A stretch of DNA of 10,746 bases from Actinomycetes bacterium (GCA_023389455.1 JAEWEJ010000340.1:1-10746); one strand, 5' to 3'; counted from the first letter of the stretch, positions 1 to 5,671 are shown. The notes: generated by a model not told the origin, from the letters alone. Translations and numbers: made by a program.

Positions 1-891
1 CTCCAGCGCCTGCAGCCGCGGCAGCTCGGCGGCGAACCGCTCGAGCTCGCGCTCGTCGCCCGCGTACACCCCCTCCTGCCGCGGCCAGTGCACGACGACG
101 TCGCCGAACCCGAGGGCCGCGGCACGCTCGACCCCCTCGACCGCGAGCTCCGCGGAGGCCAGCGAGAAGCGCGGCGCACCGTCGAGGCTGAGCCACCGGC
201 CGACGGGCCGGCCGTCGGCGACGCGGTCGAACGCGTCGACCGTGCCCGCGAGCCCCTCCCACCAGGCCTCCTGCGCAGCGGCCTCGTCGACACCCTCCCC
301 GACGCCGGTGCCCGGCCCGTAGGTCGCCCACCCCTGCCCGTACCGCGCGGCGAGCCCCATCCCCCGCGGTCCGTTGGCGGCGACGACGAACGGCGTGCGG
401 GGCCGCGCGATCGTGCCGGGCACCATGCGCGCGGCGTGGGCCTCGTAGAACTCACCGACGTGGTCGGTCACCGGCTGCGTGAGCAGGCCGTCGAGCAGCT
501 CGAGGAACTCCGCGAAGCGACGGGTGCGCTCGCCCCGCGTGGGTGCGGCACCGAGGACGCCGGCGTCCCAGCCCTCGCCCCCGGCGCCGACCCCGAGGAC
601 GAAGCGCCCGCCGGAGACGTCGTCGAGCCCCATGACGTCCTTGGCGAACGGGACGGGATGACGGAAGTTCGGGGACGCGACCCAGGTACCCAGCCCGATG
701 CGCTCGGTGACGGCGGCAGCGGCGGCGAGCAGCGGGACCGTGGCGAACCACGGCTCGTCGGCCAGCTCGCGCCACGCGAGGTGGTCGTACGTCCACGCGT
801 GGTCGAACCCCAGCTCCTCCGCGCGGCGCCAGCGCGCCCGGGCCTGGGCCCACCGTTCCTGCGGGAGCAGCACCACACCGACTCGCACCAT
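1..891 (-). CDS. LLM-class flavin/F420-dependent oxidoreductase, C-terminus cut by window edge
   Basis: A luciferase-like (LLM family) oxidoreductase, a TIM-barrel enzyme that uses FMNH2 or reduced F420; the substrate cannot be read from the sequence. The frame is open for 297 codons from ATG 891 to base 1, with no stop inside the window, so the last residues are missing. Family signs: an N-terminal strand MVRVGVVLLP followed by the helix ARWRRAEELGFDHAWTYDHL (about 19-38); the strand and turn ITERIGLGTWV-like segment at 61-71; NFRHPVPFAKD (75-85); SGGRFVLGVGAGG (93-105), the classic LLM glycine-rich segment; and FVVAANGPRGMGLAARYGQGW (168-188), typical of the cofactor-phosphate region. There is no Shine-Dalgarno, but a promoter-like element ends six bases before the ATG, which suggests a leaderless mRNA. 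It is divergent from the secreted protease. F420 is more likely than FMN given the host group, but this is inference. Confidence 0.85.
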   Translation of the reverse strand, partial: MVRVGVVLLPQERWAQARARWRRAEELGFDHAWTYDHLAWRELADEPWFATVPLLAAAAAVTERIGLGTWVASPNFRHPVPFAKDVMGLDDVSGGRFVLGVGAGGEGWDAGVLGAAPTRGERTRRFAEFLELLDGLLTQPVTDHVGEFYEAHAARMVPGTIARPRTPFVVAANGPRGMGLAARYGQGWATYGPGTGVGEGVDEAAAQEAWWEGLAGTVDAFDRVADGRPVGRWLSLDGAPRFSLASAELAVEGVERAAALGFGDVVVHWPRQEGVYAGDERELERFAAELPRLQALE

Positions 892-897
892 GCGCCC

Positions 898-926
898 ACG
901 GTACCGGCGGGGCCGAACGCTGTGAC
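898..926 (-). promoter_or_regulatory. Candidate promoter of the LLM oxidoreductase gene (leaderless)
   Basis: Read on the minus strand: -35 GTCACA (bases 926-921), a 17-base spacer, then -10 TACCGT (903-898). Six bases follow before the ATG at 891, so transcription would begin at or next to the start codon. This fits the absence of any Shine-Dalgarno. The -35 lies inside the TGTGACTGTGACA motif described for the shared regulatory region, so a protein bound there would block this promoter. The match is by eye only. Confidence 0.45.
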
Positions 927-980
927 TGTGACAGGGTCTGGATTCTTACCGGAGTCGGAGGCTACCGTGACTGTCACGGT
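921..980. promoter_or_regulatory. Candidate operator region: repeated GTGACTGT plus a perfect 17-base palindrome
   Basis: The 113-base divergent gap holds two copies of GTGACTGT, at 922-929 and 967-974, 45 bases apart. The first sits in TGTGACTGTGACA (921-933), a direct repeat of GTGAC. The second is the left part of ACCGTGACTGTCACGGT (964-980), a perfect palindrome with 8-base arms around one central base. The palindrome lies just upstream of the protease ribosome binding site, and the first copy overlaps the candidate -35 of the oxidoreductase gene. A dimeric repressor or activator serving both genes is a reasonable inference. No regulator gene adjoins it in the window. Confidence 0.5.
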
Positions 981-1004
981 CACCACCGACAGGAGAGGCC
1001 CACC

Positions 1005-2141
1005 ATGTCCAGACCCGGCACCCGCACCCGCCGCGTGGCAGCCGTCGGCGCCACCGCGCTGACCCTGCTGCTCGCACCGCTCGCCCCCGGCGCCACCGCC
1101 GCACCCGCCACGGCCACGGCCGCCGCCTCCGCCGTCCCCGACGGCATGCTGGACGCCCTCGAGCGCGACCTCGGGGTGCCACGCGCGCAGGCCGCCGAGC
1201 GCCTGGCCTTCCAGGCCGACGCGGCGACGAAGGTCCGCACCCTCACGCAGGCGCTCGGCTCGTCGTACGCGGGCTCCTGGGTCGACCCGGCGGCCGGCAC
1301 CCTGCACGTCGCCACCACCGCCCCGGCGAAGGTCCGCGGCCCCATGGCGCAGGGCGTGACGACCGTCCCCGTGGCACGGACGCTGGCCGACCTCGAGGCG
1401 CTGGGGGCGTCGCTGGACGCCGCCGGGCTGCCCGCCGACGTCGCCACCTGGTACGTCGACGTGCCGTCCAACCGGGTCGTCGTGGAGGCGCTGGGCGACC
1501 CGGCGGCGGTGGCAGGCCTCGTCGCCGCGGCGGGCGTCCCCGCGGACGCCGTCACGGTGACCACGACCGGCGAGGCCCCCCGCACGTTCATCGACGTCAT
1601 CGGCGGCAACGCGTACTACATCAACGGCAGCACCCGGTGCTCGGTCGGCTTCGCGGTCCAGGGCGGGTTCGTCACCGCGGGCCACTGCGGCCGCACCGGG
1701 TCGACCACCACCTCGCCCAGCGGCACGTTCCGCGGCTCGTCCTTCCCCGGCAACGACTACGCCTGGGTGCAGGTCGCGTCGGGCAACACCCCCCGGGGGC
1801 TGGTCAACAGCTACTCCGGCAGCACCGTGCGCGTGACCGGCTCGCAGCAGGCGTCCGTCGGTGCGTACGTCTGCCGCTCCGGCAGCACCACGGGCTGGCG
1901 CTGCGGCACGGTCCAGGCCTACAACTCGACGGTCCGCTACGCCGAGGGCTCGGTCAGCGGGCTCATCCGCACCACGGTCTGCGCGGAGCCCGGCGACTCC
2001 GGGGGCTCCCTGGTGGCCGGGACCCAGGCGCAGGGCGTGACGTCCGGGGGCAGCGGGAACTGCCGCACCGGTGGCACGACGTACTTCCAGCCGGTCAACG
2101 AGATCCTGCAGGCCTACGGGCTGCGGCTCGTCACGAGCTAG
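1005..2141 (+). CDS. Secreted S1-family serine protease, alpha-lytic/streptogrisin type, with propeptide
   Basis: An extracellular chymotrypsin-fold serine endopeptidase made as a 378-residue preproprotein. Residues 1 to about 33 are a signal peptide (basic RTRR, hydrophobic core, small residues near PGATAAPA). Residues about 44-190 form the pro-region that folds and inhibits the enzyme in this family. The mature domain probably begins near FIDVIGGNAY (195) and has about 184 residues. The triad is visible: His227 in TAGHCG, Asp251 in GNDYAW and Ser332 in EPGDSGGS. Cys pairs 212/228, 290/300 and 326/353 match the three disulfides of the family. From memory, the mature part closely resembles the Cellulomonas alkaline serine protease (69B4, cellulomonadin), especially CRSGSTTGW and QAQGVTSGGSGNCRTGGTT. 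There is no carbohydrate-binding or other C-terminal domain; the protein ends soon after the fold. ATG 1005 is set by AGGAGAG (991-997) seven bases upstream. A perfect palindrome lies just before the ribosome site. Confidence 0.96.
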   Translation: MSRPGTRTRRVAAVGATALTLLLAPLAPGATAAPATATAAASAVPDGMLDALERDLGVPRAQAAERLAFQADAATKVRTLTQALGSSYAGSWVDPAAGTLHVATTAPAKVRGPMAQGVTTVPVARTLADLEALGASLDAAGLPADVATWYVDVPSNRVVVEALGDPAAVAGLVAAAGVPADAVTVTTTGEAPRTFIDVIGGNAYYINGSTRCSVGFAVQGGFVTAGHCGRTGSTTTSPSGTFRGSSFPGNDYAWVQVASGNTPRGLVNSYSGSTVRVTGSQQASVGAYVCRSGSTTGWRCGTVQAYNSTVRYAEGSVSGLIRTTVCAEPGDSGGSLVAGTQAQGVTSGGSGNCRTGGTTYFQPVNEILQAYGLRLVTS

Positions 2142-2149
2142 CCCGGCGT

Positions 2150-2190
2150 CCGGCGGCGGGTGGCGCGGGCTCCGCGCCGCCCGCCGTCGG
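2150..2190. terminator. Bidirectional terminator-like hairpin between protease and CDF exporter
   Basis: Arms 2150-2168 and 2172-2190 pair over 19 bases with only two G-T wobbles around the triplet loop GCT. It sits in the 53-base gap between two convergent genes, 9 bases after the protease stop and 5 bases before the exporter stop, so it can serve both strands. There is no T-tract on either side. Confidence 0.75.
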
Positions 2191-2194
2191 CACG

Positions 2195-3112
2195 TCAGGG
2201 GTGCAGACCCGCCTCGGCGGCGTGCGACGCGGGCTCGAGCTGGAACGTGCAGTGGTCGACGTCGAAGTGCCCGGACAGGCAGGTCCGCAGCTGGCCGAGG
2301 ACCCGCGAGGTCCCGGCCCGGTCGAGCTCGTCGTCCGCGACCACGACGTGCGCGGACAGCACCGGGACGCCCGACGTGATGGTCCACGCGTGCAGGTCGT
2401 GGACCCCCACGACACCGGGCACGCGCCCCATGTGCGCGCGCACGACGTCGAGGTCGACCCCCGGCGGGGTGCCCTCCAGGAGGACCGCGACGACGTCGCG
2501 CAGCAGCATCACGGCACGCGGCAGGATCATCACCGCGATGACGACCGACGCGATGCCGTCCGCCCGGGCGTACCCGGCGGCCATCACGACGAGCGCGGCC
2601 ACGACGACCGCGACGGAGCCGAGCGCGTCGCCCAGCACCTCGAGGTACGCGCCCCGCACGTTGAGCGACTCGTGGCTCCCGCGGCGCAGGAGCACCAGAC
2701 CGACCGCGTTGGCGCTCAGGCCGAGCAGCGCCACACCCAGCATGAGGCCGGGCTCCAGCTCCTCCGGGCGCAGGATCCGCCGCACCCCGCCGATGAGCAC
2801 GAGGACCCCGACGACGGCCACCACGAGCCCGTTGACGAGCGCCGCGAGGACCTCCGCACGCTGCCACCCGAACGTCCGGAGCGACGTCGCCGGCCGCGCG
2901 GCCAGGACGCTCGCCCCGAGCGCGACGGCCAGCCCCGCGGCGTCGGTGAGCATGTGGCCGGCGTCCGCGACGAGCGCGAACGACCCCGAGAGGACGCCCC
3001 CGACGACCTCGACGGTCATCACCGTGAGGGTCAGCGCGAGCACGGCCGCGAGCCGCCCGCGGTGCGCGGCCGTCGCCGTGCCGTGCGTGCCGTGCGCGTG
3101 CCCGTGGCTCAC
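2195..3112 (-). CDS. Cation diffusion facilitator (CDF) metal/proton antiporter, CzcD/ZitB-like
   Basis: An inner-membrane exporter of divalent cations (Zn, Co, Cd or similar) driven by proton exchange, 305 residues. The N-terminus is His-rich (SHGHAHGTHGT, with a further His at 17). About six membrane segments are seen, near 20-42, 45-66, 86-110, 122-142, 155-178 and 183-202, followed by a cytoplasmic ferredoxin-like domain at about 215-292 (VVGVHDLHAWTI, HFDVDHCTFQLE). The TM2 half of the transport site is DAGHMLTDAAG with His53 and Asp57. In TM5 the usual HxxxD is replaced by Glu158/Asp162 (YLEVLGDALGS). The GTG start overlaps the arsR stop as GTGA (3109-3112), so the two are translationally coupled and presumably metal-induced together. 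The CDF family is certain from these motifs; the metal is not. Confidence 0.93.
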   Translation of the reverse strand: MSHGHAHGTHGTATAAHRGRLAAVLALTLTVMTVEVVGGVLSGSFALVADAGHMLTDAAGLAVALGASVLAARPATSLRTFGWQRAEVLAALVNGLVVAVVGVLVLIGGVRRILRPEELEPGLMLGVALLGLSANAVGLVLLRRGSHESLNVRGAYLEVLGDALGSVAVVVAALVVMAAGYARADGIASVVIAVMILPRAVMLLRDVVAVLLEGTPPGVDLDVVRAHMGRVPGVVGVHDLHAWTITSGVPVLSAHVVVADDELDRAGTSRVLGQLRTCLSGHFDVDHCTFQLEPASHAAEAGLHP

Positions 3113-3459
3113 GCCGGCACCTGCGTGACGGCGCCGTGACGCCGGGCGACCAGCCGCTCGGTGGCGCTCAGCACCTCGTCGAGCTCGGCGTCGGCGAGCG
3201 CGTAGCGCGTCGCGCGACCCTCGGGGGTCGCGGTGACCAGGCCGGCCTCACGGAGCACGGCGAGGTGCGCGGAGACCGTCGACTGCGCGAGCCCGAGGGG
3301 CGCCGTGAGGTCGACGACGCGGCAGGGCCCTGCGGCGAGCAGGTGGACCAGCGACAGACGGGTGGGGTCCGCCAGGGCACGGAGCACCGTGACGACCTCC
3401 CCGTGGGCGTGGCCAGACCCGCTCCCGGAGCGCGGAGCAGTGCTACGTCTCATCGCCAT
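3109..3459 (-). CDS. ArsR/SmtB-family metal-responsive repressor
   Basis: A winged-helix dimeric repressor of 116 residues. The DNA-binding unit is seen as LRALADPTRLSLVHLLAAG (26-44), then the helix-turn-helix VVDLTAPLGLAQSTVSAHLAVLREAGLV (48-75) and the wing PEGRATRYAL (79-88). It lies directly upstream of the CDF exporter and overlaps it by four bases, so metal sensing controlling export is the natural role. Classic sensor motifs are not obvious: ELCVCDL is reduced to GPCRVVDL with one Cys (46), and the alpha-5 region has one His near its end (108). Candidate extra ligands are His17 and His19 in an N-terminal GSGHAHGE, similar in spirit to the N-terminal His of NmtR. ATG 3459 is preferred over ATG 3453 because a promoter-like element ends six bases before it and neither has a Shine-Dalgarno. 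Confidence 0.92.
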   Translation of the reverse strand: MAMRRSTAPRSGSGSGHAHGEVVTVLRALADPTRLSLVHLLAAGPCRVVDLTAPLGLAQSTVSAHLAVLREAGLVTATPEGRATRYALADAELDEVLSATERLVARRHGAVTQVPA

Positions 3460-3465
3460 ACGACG

Positions 3466-3493
3466 ATGTTATCCACCGGAGCCGATCTGTCTA
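3466..3493 (-). promoter_or_regulatory. Candidate promoter of the arsR-CDF operon (leaderless)
   Basis: Read on the minus strand: -35 TAGACA (3493-3488, five of six to TTGACA), a 16-base spacer, and -10 TAACAT (3471-3466). Six bases separate it from ATG 3459, which is the spacing expected of a leaderless actinobacterial mRNA. The patch is notably AT-richer than its surroundings. The -35 overlaps the TAG stop of the upstream metallopeptidase. ArsR proteins usually bind AT-rich imperfect dyads at such promoters, and the stretch ATAACATCGTCGTAT (3474-3460) is only weakly dyadic. Confidence 0.55.
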
Positions 3494-3844
3494 ACCCCAC
3501 CCGAGCGCGTGCAGGCGGTCGTCGTCGATGCCGAAGTGGTGCGCGATCTCGTGGACGACCGTGATCGCCACCTCCTCGACGACCTCCTCACGGTCCTCGC
3601 AGATCGCGAGGGTGGGCAGCCGGTAGACGAAGATCCGGTCCGGCAGCGAGCCCGCGGCCCAGAACTCGCCCCGCTCGGTCAGCGGGACCCCTTCGTACAG
3701 CCCCAGCAGGTCGGGCTCGTCGGCCGGCGCCTCGTCCTCGACGAGCACGACGACGTTGTCCATCATCGCCGCCAGCTCCTCGGGGATCTCGTCCAGCGCG
3801 TCCCGCACCGCGTCCTCGAAGTCCTCACGCGTCATCTCGACCAC
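3491..3844 (-). CDS. Zincin-like small metallopeptidase (DUF1025-type family)
   Basis: A 117-residue cytoplasmic protein of the minimal zincin family common in actinobacteria. The signature is at the C-terminus: HEIAHHFGIDDDRLHALG, with zinc ligands His98 and His102, catalytic Glu99, His103, and the Asp/His of DDDRLH as likely further ligands. Upstream are the conserved acidic LVEDEAPADEPDLLGLYEG (34-52) and AGSLPDRIFVYRLPT (64-78). The GTG at 3844 is chosen because GCAGGA ends seven bases before it and MVEMTREDF is the normal family N-terminus; the frame runs open to 3931 but that extension is low-complexity. The physiological substrate is unknown. It may be cotranscribed with arsR at a low level, since arsR starts 31 bases after its stop, but arsR appears to have its own promoter. 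Confidence 0.9.
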   Translation of the reverse strand: MVEMTREDFEDAVRDALDEIPEELAAMMDNVVVLVEDEAPADEPDLLGLYEGVPLTERGEFWAAGSLPDRIFVYRLPTLAICEDREEVVEEVAITVVHEIAHHFGIDDDRLHALGWG

Positions 3845-3969
3845 GGGGCCATCCTGCCCCGCGCGACCCCTGCGTGACGCGTGGGCGGGACCCCGGGCCG
3901 CGCCACCGGCCGTCAGACCGCCGGCCAGCACCCCGACGAACCGTGCTGACCTGCGACGACGCCTTCACT

Positions 3970-3998
3970 TTGGAGTTCCGGCCACCACCCCGTATGCT
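3970..3998 (+). promoter_or_regulatory. Candidate promoter of the tRNA operon
   Basis: -35 TTGGAG (3970-3975), a 17-base spacer and -10 TATGCT (3993-3998). Transcription would start near 4005, leaving a leader of about 38 bases before tRNA-Glu. It is the best vegetative sigma match in the window. The gap 3845-4042 otherwise holds no gene that I can support. Confidence 0.6.
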
Positions 3999-4042
3999 CA
4001 TCACCGGTCTTCCGACGCCTCGACGTCAGGGGCGGACAACCC

Positions 4043-4115
4043 GCCCCCATCGTCTAGCGGCCTAGGACCCCGCCCTTTCACGGCGGTAGCACGGGTTCGA
4101 ATCCCGTTGGGGGTA
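4043..4115 (+). tRNA. tRNA-Glu, anticodon UUC
   Basis: A 73-base cloverleaf. Acceptor arms GCCCCCA (4043-4049) and TGGGGGT (4108-4114) pair, with a G-U at the first position and discriminator A4115. The anticodon stem CCGCC/GGCGG closes loop CTTTCAC, giving anticodon TTC. The T-arm is ACGGG TTCGAAT CCCGT. The 3' CCA is not encoded and must be added. It is the first of three tRNAs in an apparent operon. Confidence 0.97.
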
Positions 4116-4160
4116 CGAGCAGTTCAGCAGTATGGCTTAGGGTGGCTCAGGTCACCACGA

Positions 4161-4234
4161 GGCCCCGTAGCGCAGTTGGTTAGCGCGCCGCCCTGTCACG
4201 GCGGAGGTCGCGGGTTCAAGTCCCGTCGGGGTCG
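4161..4234 (+). tRNA. tRNA-Asp, anticodon GUC
   Basis: A 74-base cloverleaf. Acceptor arms GGCCCCG (4161-4167) and CGGGGTC (4227-4233) pair, with discriminator G4234, the usual base for Asp. Anticodon stem CCGCC/GGCGG closes loop CTGTCAC, giving GTC. The T-arm is GCGGG TTCAAGT CCCGT. CCA is not encoded. It lies 45 bases after tRNA-Glu. Confidence 0.97.
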
Positions 4235-4237
4235 CTG

Positions 4238-4267
4238 CGAGGGCCGACCGAGAGGTCGGCTTCCTCG
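4238..4267 (+). other. Hairpin in the tRNA-Asp/tRNA-Phe spacer, likely an RNA-processing landmark
   Basis: GCCGACC (4243-4249) and GGTCGGC (4254-4260) form a perfect 7-base stem with loop GAGA. It is extended by CGAGG (4238-4242) pairing with CCTCG (4263-4267) across a two-base bulge. It fills most of the spacer between the two tRNAs. It could mark a site for endonucleolytic processing of the polycistronic precursor, or act as a weak terminator that lowers tRNA-Phe. The structure is seen; the role is inferred. Confidence 0.5.
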
Positions 4268-4273
4268 TTGCGA

Positions 4274-4346
4274 GGCTCTGTAGCTCAGTTGGTAGAGCGT
4301 TCGACTGAAAATCGAAAGGTCACCGGATCGACGCCGGTCGGAGCCA
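4274..4346 (+). tRNA. tRNA-Phe, anticodon GAA, with atypical T-loop
   Basis: A 73-base cloverleaf. Acceptor arms GGCTCTG (4274-4280) and CGGAGCC (4339-4345) pair with one T-G, and the discriminator is A4346. Anticodon stem TTCGA/TCGAA closes loop CTGAAAA, giving GAA. The T-stem is ACCGG/CCGGT, but its loop reads ATCGACG, so position 54 is A where nearly all elongator tRNAs have T. The gene is otherwise intact. CCA is not encoded. It is the last gene of the operon and is followed at once by a terminator hairpin. Confidence 0.95.
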
Positions 4347-4351
4347 CACCA

Positions 4352-4383
4352 GACGGCCCCGCGGGACGCCCGCCGGGGCCGTC
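4352..4383 (+). terminator. Terminator hairpin of the tRNA operon
   Basis: GACGGCCCCGCGGG (4352-4365) pairs with CCCGC (4369-4373) and GGGGCCGTC (4375-4383), making a 14-pair stem with one bulged C and the triplet loop ACG. It starts five bases after the tRNA-Phe discriminator. No T-tract follows, as is common for actinobacterial terminators. Confidence 0.75.
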
Positions 4384-4704
4384 GCCATGTCCGGACCCGC
4401 CACAGCGCCGCTCCGACACCCTCGCCCTCTCCCCGGCCTGGCCCGGCGCCGGGCACCCGCCGGCCCGGCCCCGACGGCTCCCAGCGACGGCGACCCTGCG
4501 CACGTCCGCGGCACTCGCGGACCACGTCCTCGTCATGGCTGCACCATGCCCGCACCATGCCCGCACCATGGCAGGTCAACCCCTGGTCACGCGCCTGCGG
4601 GCACCCACCGGCGGGCCTGAGCGAGTCGGGCCCATCGTCCCTCACGACGCCCGTGCCTGCGCTCCTACGGTGGAGTCACAGCACCCGCCGACCGAGGACA
4701 CCCC
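4384..4704. other. Gene-free stretch between tRNA operon and holin-like operon
   Basis: I find no supportable gene in these 321 bases; the open frames here lack a credible start, ribosome site or protein-like composition. The stretch holds a short tandem repeat (4541-4573), and close to its right end a possible -10, TACGGT (4666-4671), without a good -35. GAGGA (4694-4698) is the ribosome site for the GTG at 4705. Confidence 0.5.
4541..4573. repeat. Three tandem 11-base units, GCACCATGCCC
   Basis: Units lie at 4541-4551, 4552-4562 and 4563-4573. The first two are identical and the third ends GGCA instead of CCCA-like sequence. The array is too short and too close-packed for CRISPR. It lies in non-coding DNA and may be replication slippage or a small cluster of binding sites. 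Confidence 0.7.
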
Positions 4705-5136
4705 GTGACCACGACGACCGACCGACCCCGCCCCCGCATCCTCGACCGACTGACCGACCCCCTCGCCGAGCGCGCGCGGGACCGGATCGAGCGGGCGGAG
4801 GACAAGGTGCGGGCCGCGGTCCAGCACGAGCTCGACGCCGTCGGCCGCAGCGTCCTCACGCGGGCGGTGCGCATCCGCCCGTCCGCCATCGCCTTCGCGG
4901 CCGCCGCCATCCTGACGACGATCGCCGTCGCGCTGTTCGCCCTGGGCGCCGTGGTCGGCCTGGCGCAGGCCGTCCCGCTGTGGCTCGCCGCGCTGCTCGT
5001 CGGCGCCGCCCTGGTCGCGCTGGCGGCCGCCCTCGCCGCCTGGGGTCGCGCCCTGCTCCCCAGCGGCAACACCGTCATCCCCGTGCCGTCGAGCACCCAC
5101 CCGGCGGAGGAGCACGTCCACCCCTGGGTCGACTGA
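4705..5136 (+). CDS. Small two-helix membrane protein, Holin-X-like
   Basis: A 143-residue protein of unknown function. The cytoplasmic N-terminus is charged and helical (DPLAERARDRIERAEDKVRAAVQHELDAVG, about 18-47). Two membrane helices follow, about 60-84 and 90-114, then a short Pro/His-rich tail ending HVHPWVD. The segment VPLWLAALLVGAALVAL resembles LPAWLAALIVSVVLLLI in the next gene, so the two may be distant paralogues within the actinobacterial Holin-X group. GTG 4705 is supported by GAGGA six bases upstream. It lies 100 bases before the second gene of the set. Despite the family name, the chromosomal setting without lysis or phage genes argues for an envelope role rather than phage lysis. 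Family assignment is moderate. Confidence 0.75.
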   Translation: MTTTTDRPRPRILDRLTDPLAERARDRIERAEDKVRAAVQHELDAVGRSVLTRAVRIRPSAIAFAAAAILTTIAVALFALGAVVGLAQAVPLWLAALLVGAALVALAAALAAWGRALLPSGNTVIPVPSSTHPAEEHVHPWVD

Positions 5137-5236
5137 CACCGACCCCACGCCGCGTCGCACTCGCGCGCACGCCCGCGGACCACCAGACTGAAGCCCTCCG
5201 GCAGCAACCGTCCCTGCAGGTGAGGAAGGTCGTCGA

Positions 5237-5671
5237 ATGGTCACGCAATCCGGTTGGGCGAGCGACGCCCGTCCCGACGCACCCGAGGACCCGAGGTCGC
5301 TCGGCCGCCTCGTCAGCGACCTGAGCGAGCAGGCCACCCGCCTCGTCCGCGCCGAGATCGGCCTCGCCAAGGCCGAGGTCACCACCAAGGCGAAGCAGGC
5401 CGGTGTGGGGGCCGGGCTCCTCGCAGGCGCCGCGGTGCTGGGCCTCTACGCGTTCGCCGGGCTCCTCACGACCGCGATCCTCGGGCTGGCCACCGCCCTC
5501 CCGGCGTGGCTCGCCGCGCTCATCGTGTCGGTGGTGCTGCTCCTCATCACCGCCGTGCTCGCGCTGATCGGCGTCAACCGCCTCAAGAAGGGCGTGCCGC
5601 CGGTCCCCGACCGCGCCATGGAGAACCTGCAGGAGGACGTGGACACGGTGAAGAAGGGGGTGCAGCGGTGA
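5237..5671 (+). CDS. Actinobacterial Holin-X (phage holin superfamily III-type) membrane protein
   Basis: A 144-residue protein with the layout of the actinobacterial Holin-X family (PF07332-like): a polar N-terminus, the amphipathic segment SLGRLVSDLSEQATRLVRAE (21-40) running on into IGLAKAEVTTKAKQ, two membrane helices at about 56-84 and 89-114, and a charged tail that ends in a short helix (MENLQEDVDTVKKGVQR). Biochemical function is not established; proteins of this kind are chromosomal and widespread, and usually sit beside DUF3618 genes, as here. ATG 5237 has AGGAAGG (5223-5229) seven bases upstream. Its stop overlaps the start of the DUF3618 gene as GTGA (5668-5671). Confidence 0.88.
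   Translation: MVTQSGWASDARPDAPEDPRSLGRLVSDLSEQATRLVRAEIGLAKAEVTTKAKQAGVGAGLLAGAAVLGLYAFAGLLTTAILGLATALPAWLAALIVSVVLLLITAVLALIGVNRLKKGVPPVPDRAMENLQEDVDTVKKGVQR

Noticed and set aside
88..1062. 324-codon plus-strand frame at the left end
   Set aside because: Antisense to the LLM oxidoreductase, whose conserved segments are clear on the minus strand.
468..2867. 799-codon open frame on the minus strand
   Set aside because: It crosses the oxidoreductase, the whole protease on the opposite strand and part of the CDF gene. It is Arg/Ala/Gly-rich without motifs, while the overlapping genes have catalytic signatures.
1637..3139. 500-codon plus-strand open frame
   Set aside because: Out-of-frame in the protease and then antisense to the CDF gene; composition is His/Arg/Gly-rich as expected from GC-rich shadow frames.
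3845..3931. N-terminal extension of the metallopeptidase to ATG 3931
   Set aside because: The extra 29 residues are Gly/Arg/Ala-rich and not part of the family; GTG 3844 has a properly spaced ribosome site.
4043..4346. Integration of a mobile element at the tRNA cluster
   Set aside because: All three tRNA 3' ends are unique in the window and no integrase or repeated tRNA fragment was seen.
4541..4573. Short repeats considered as CRISPR
   Set aside because: Units are 11 bases with no spacers and no cas genes nearby.
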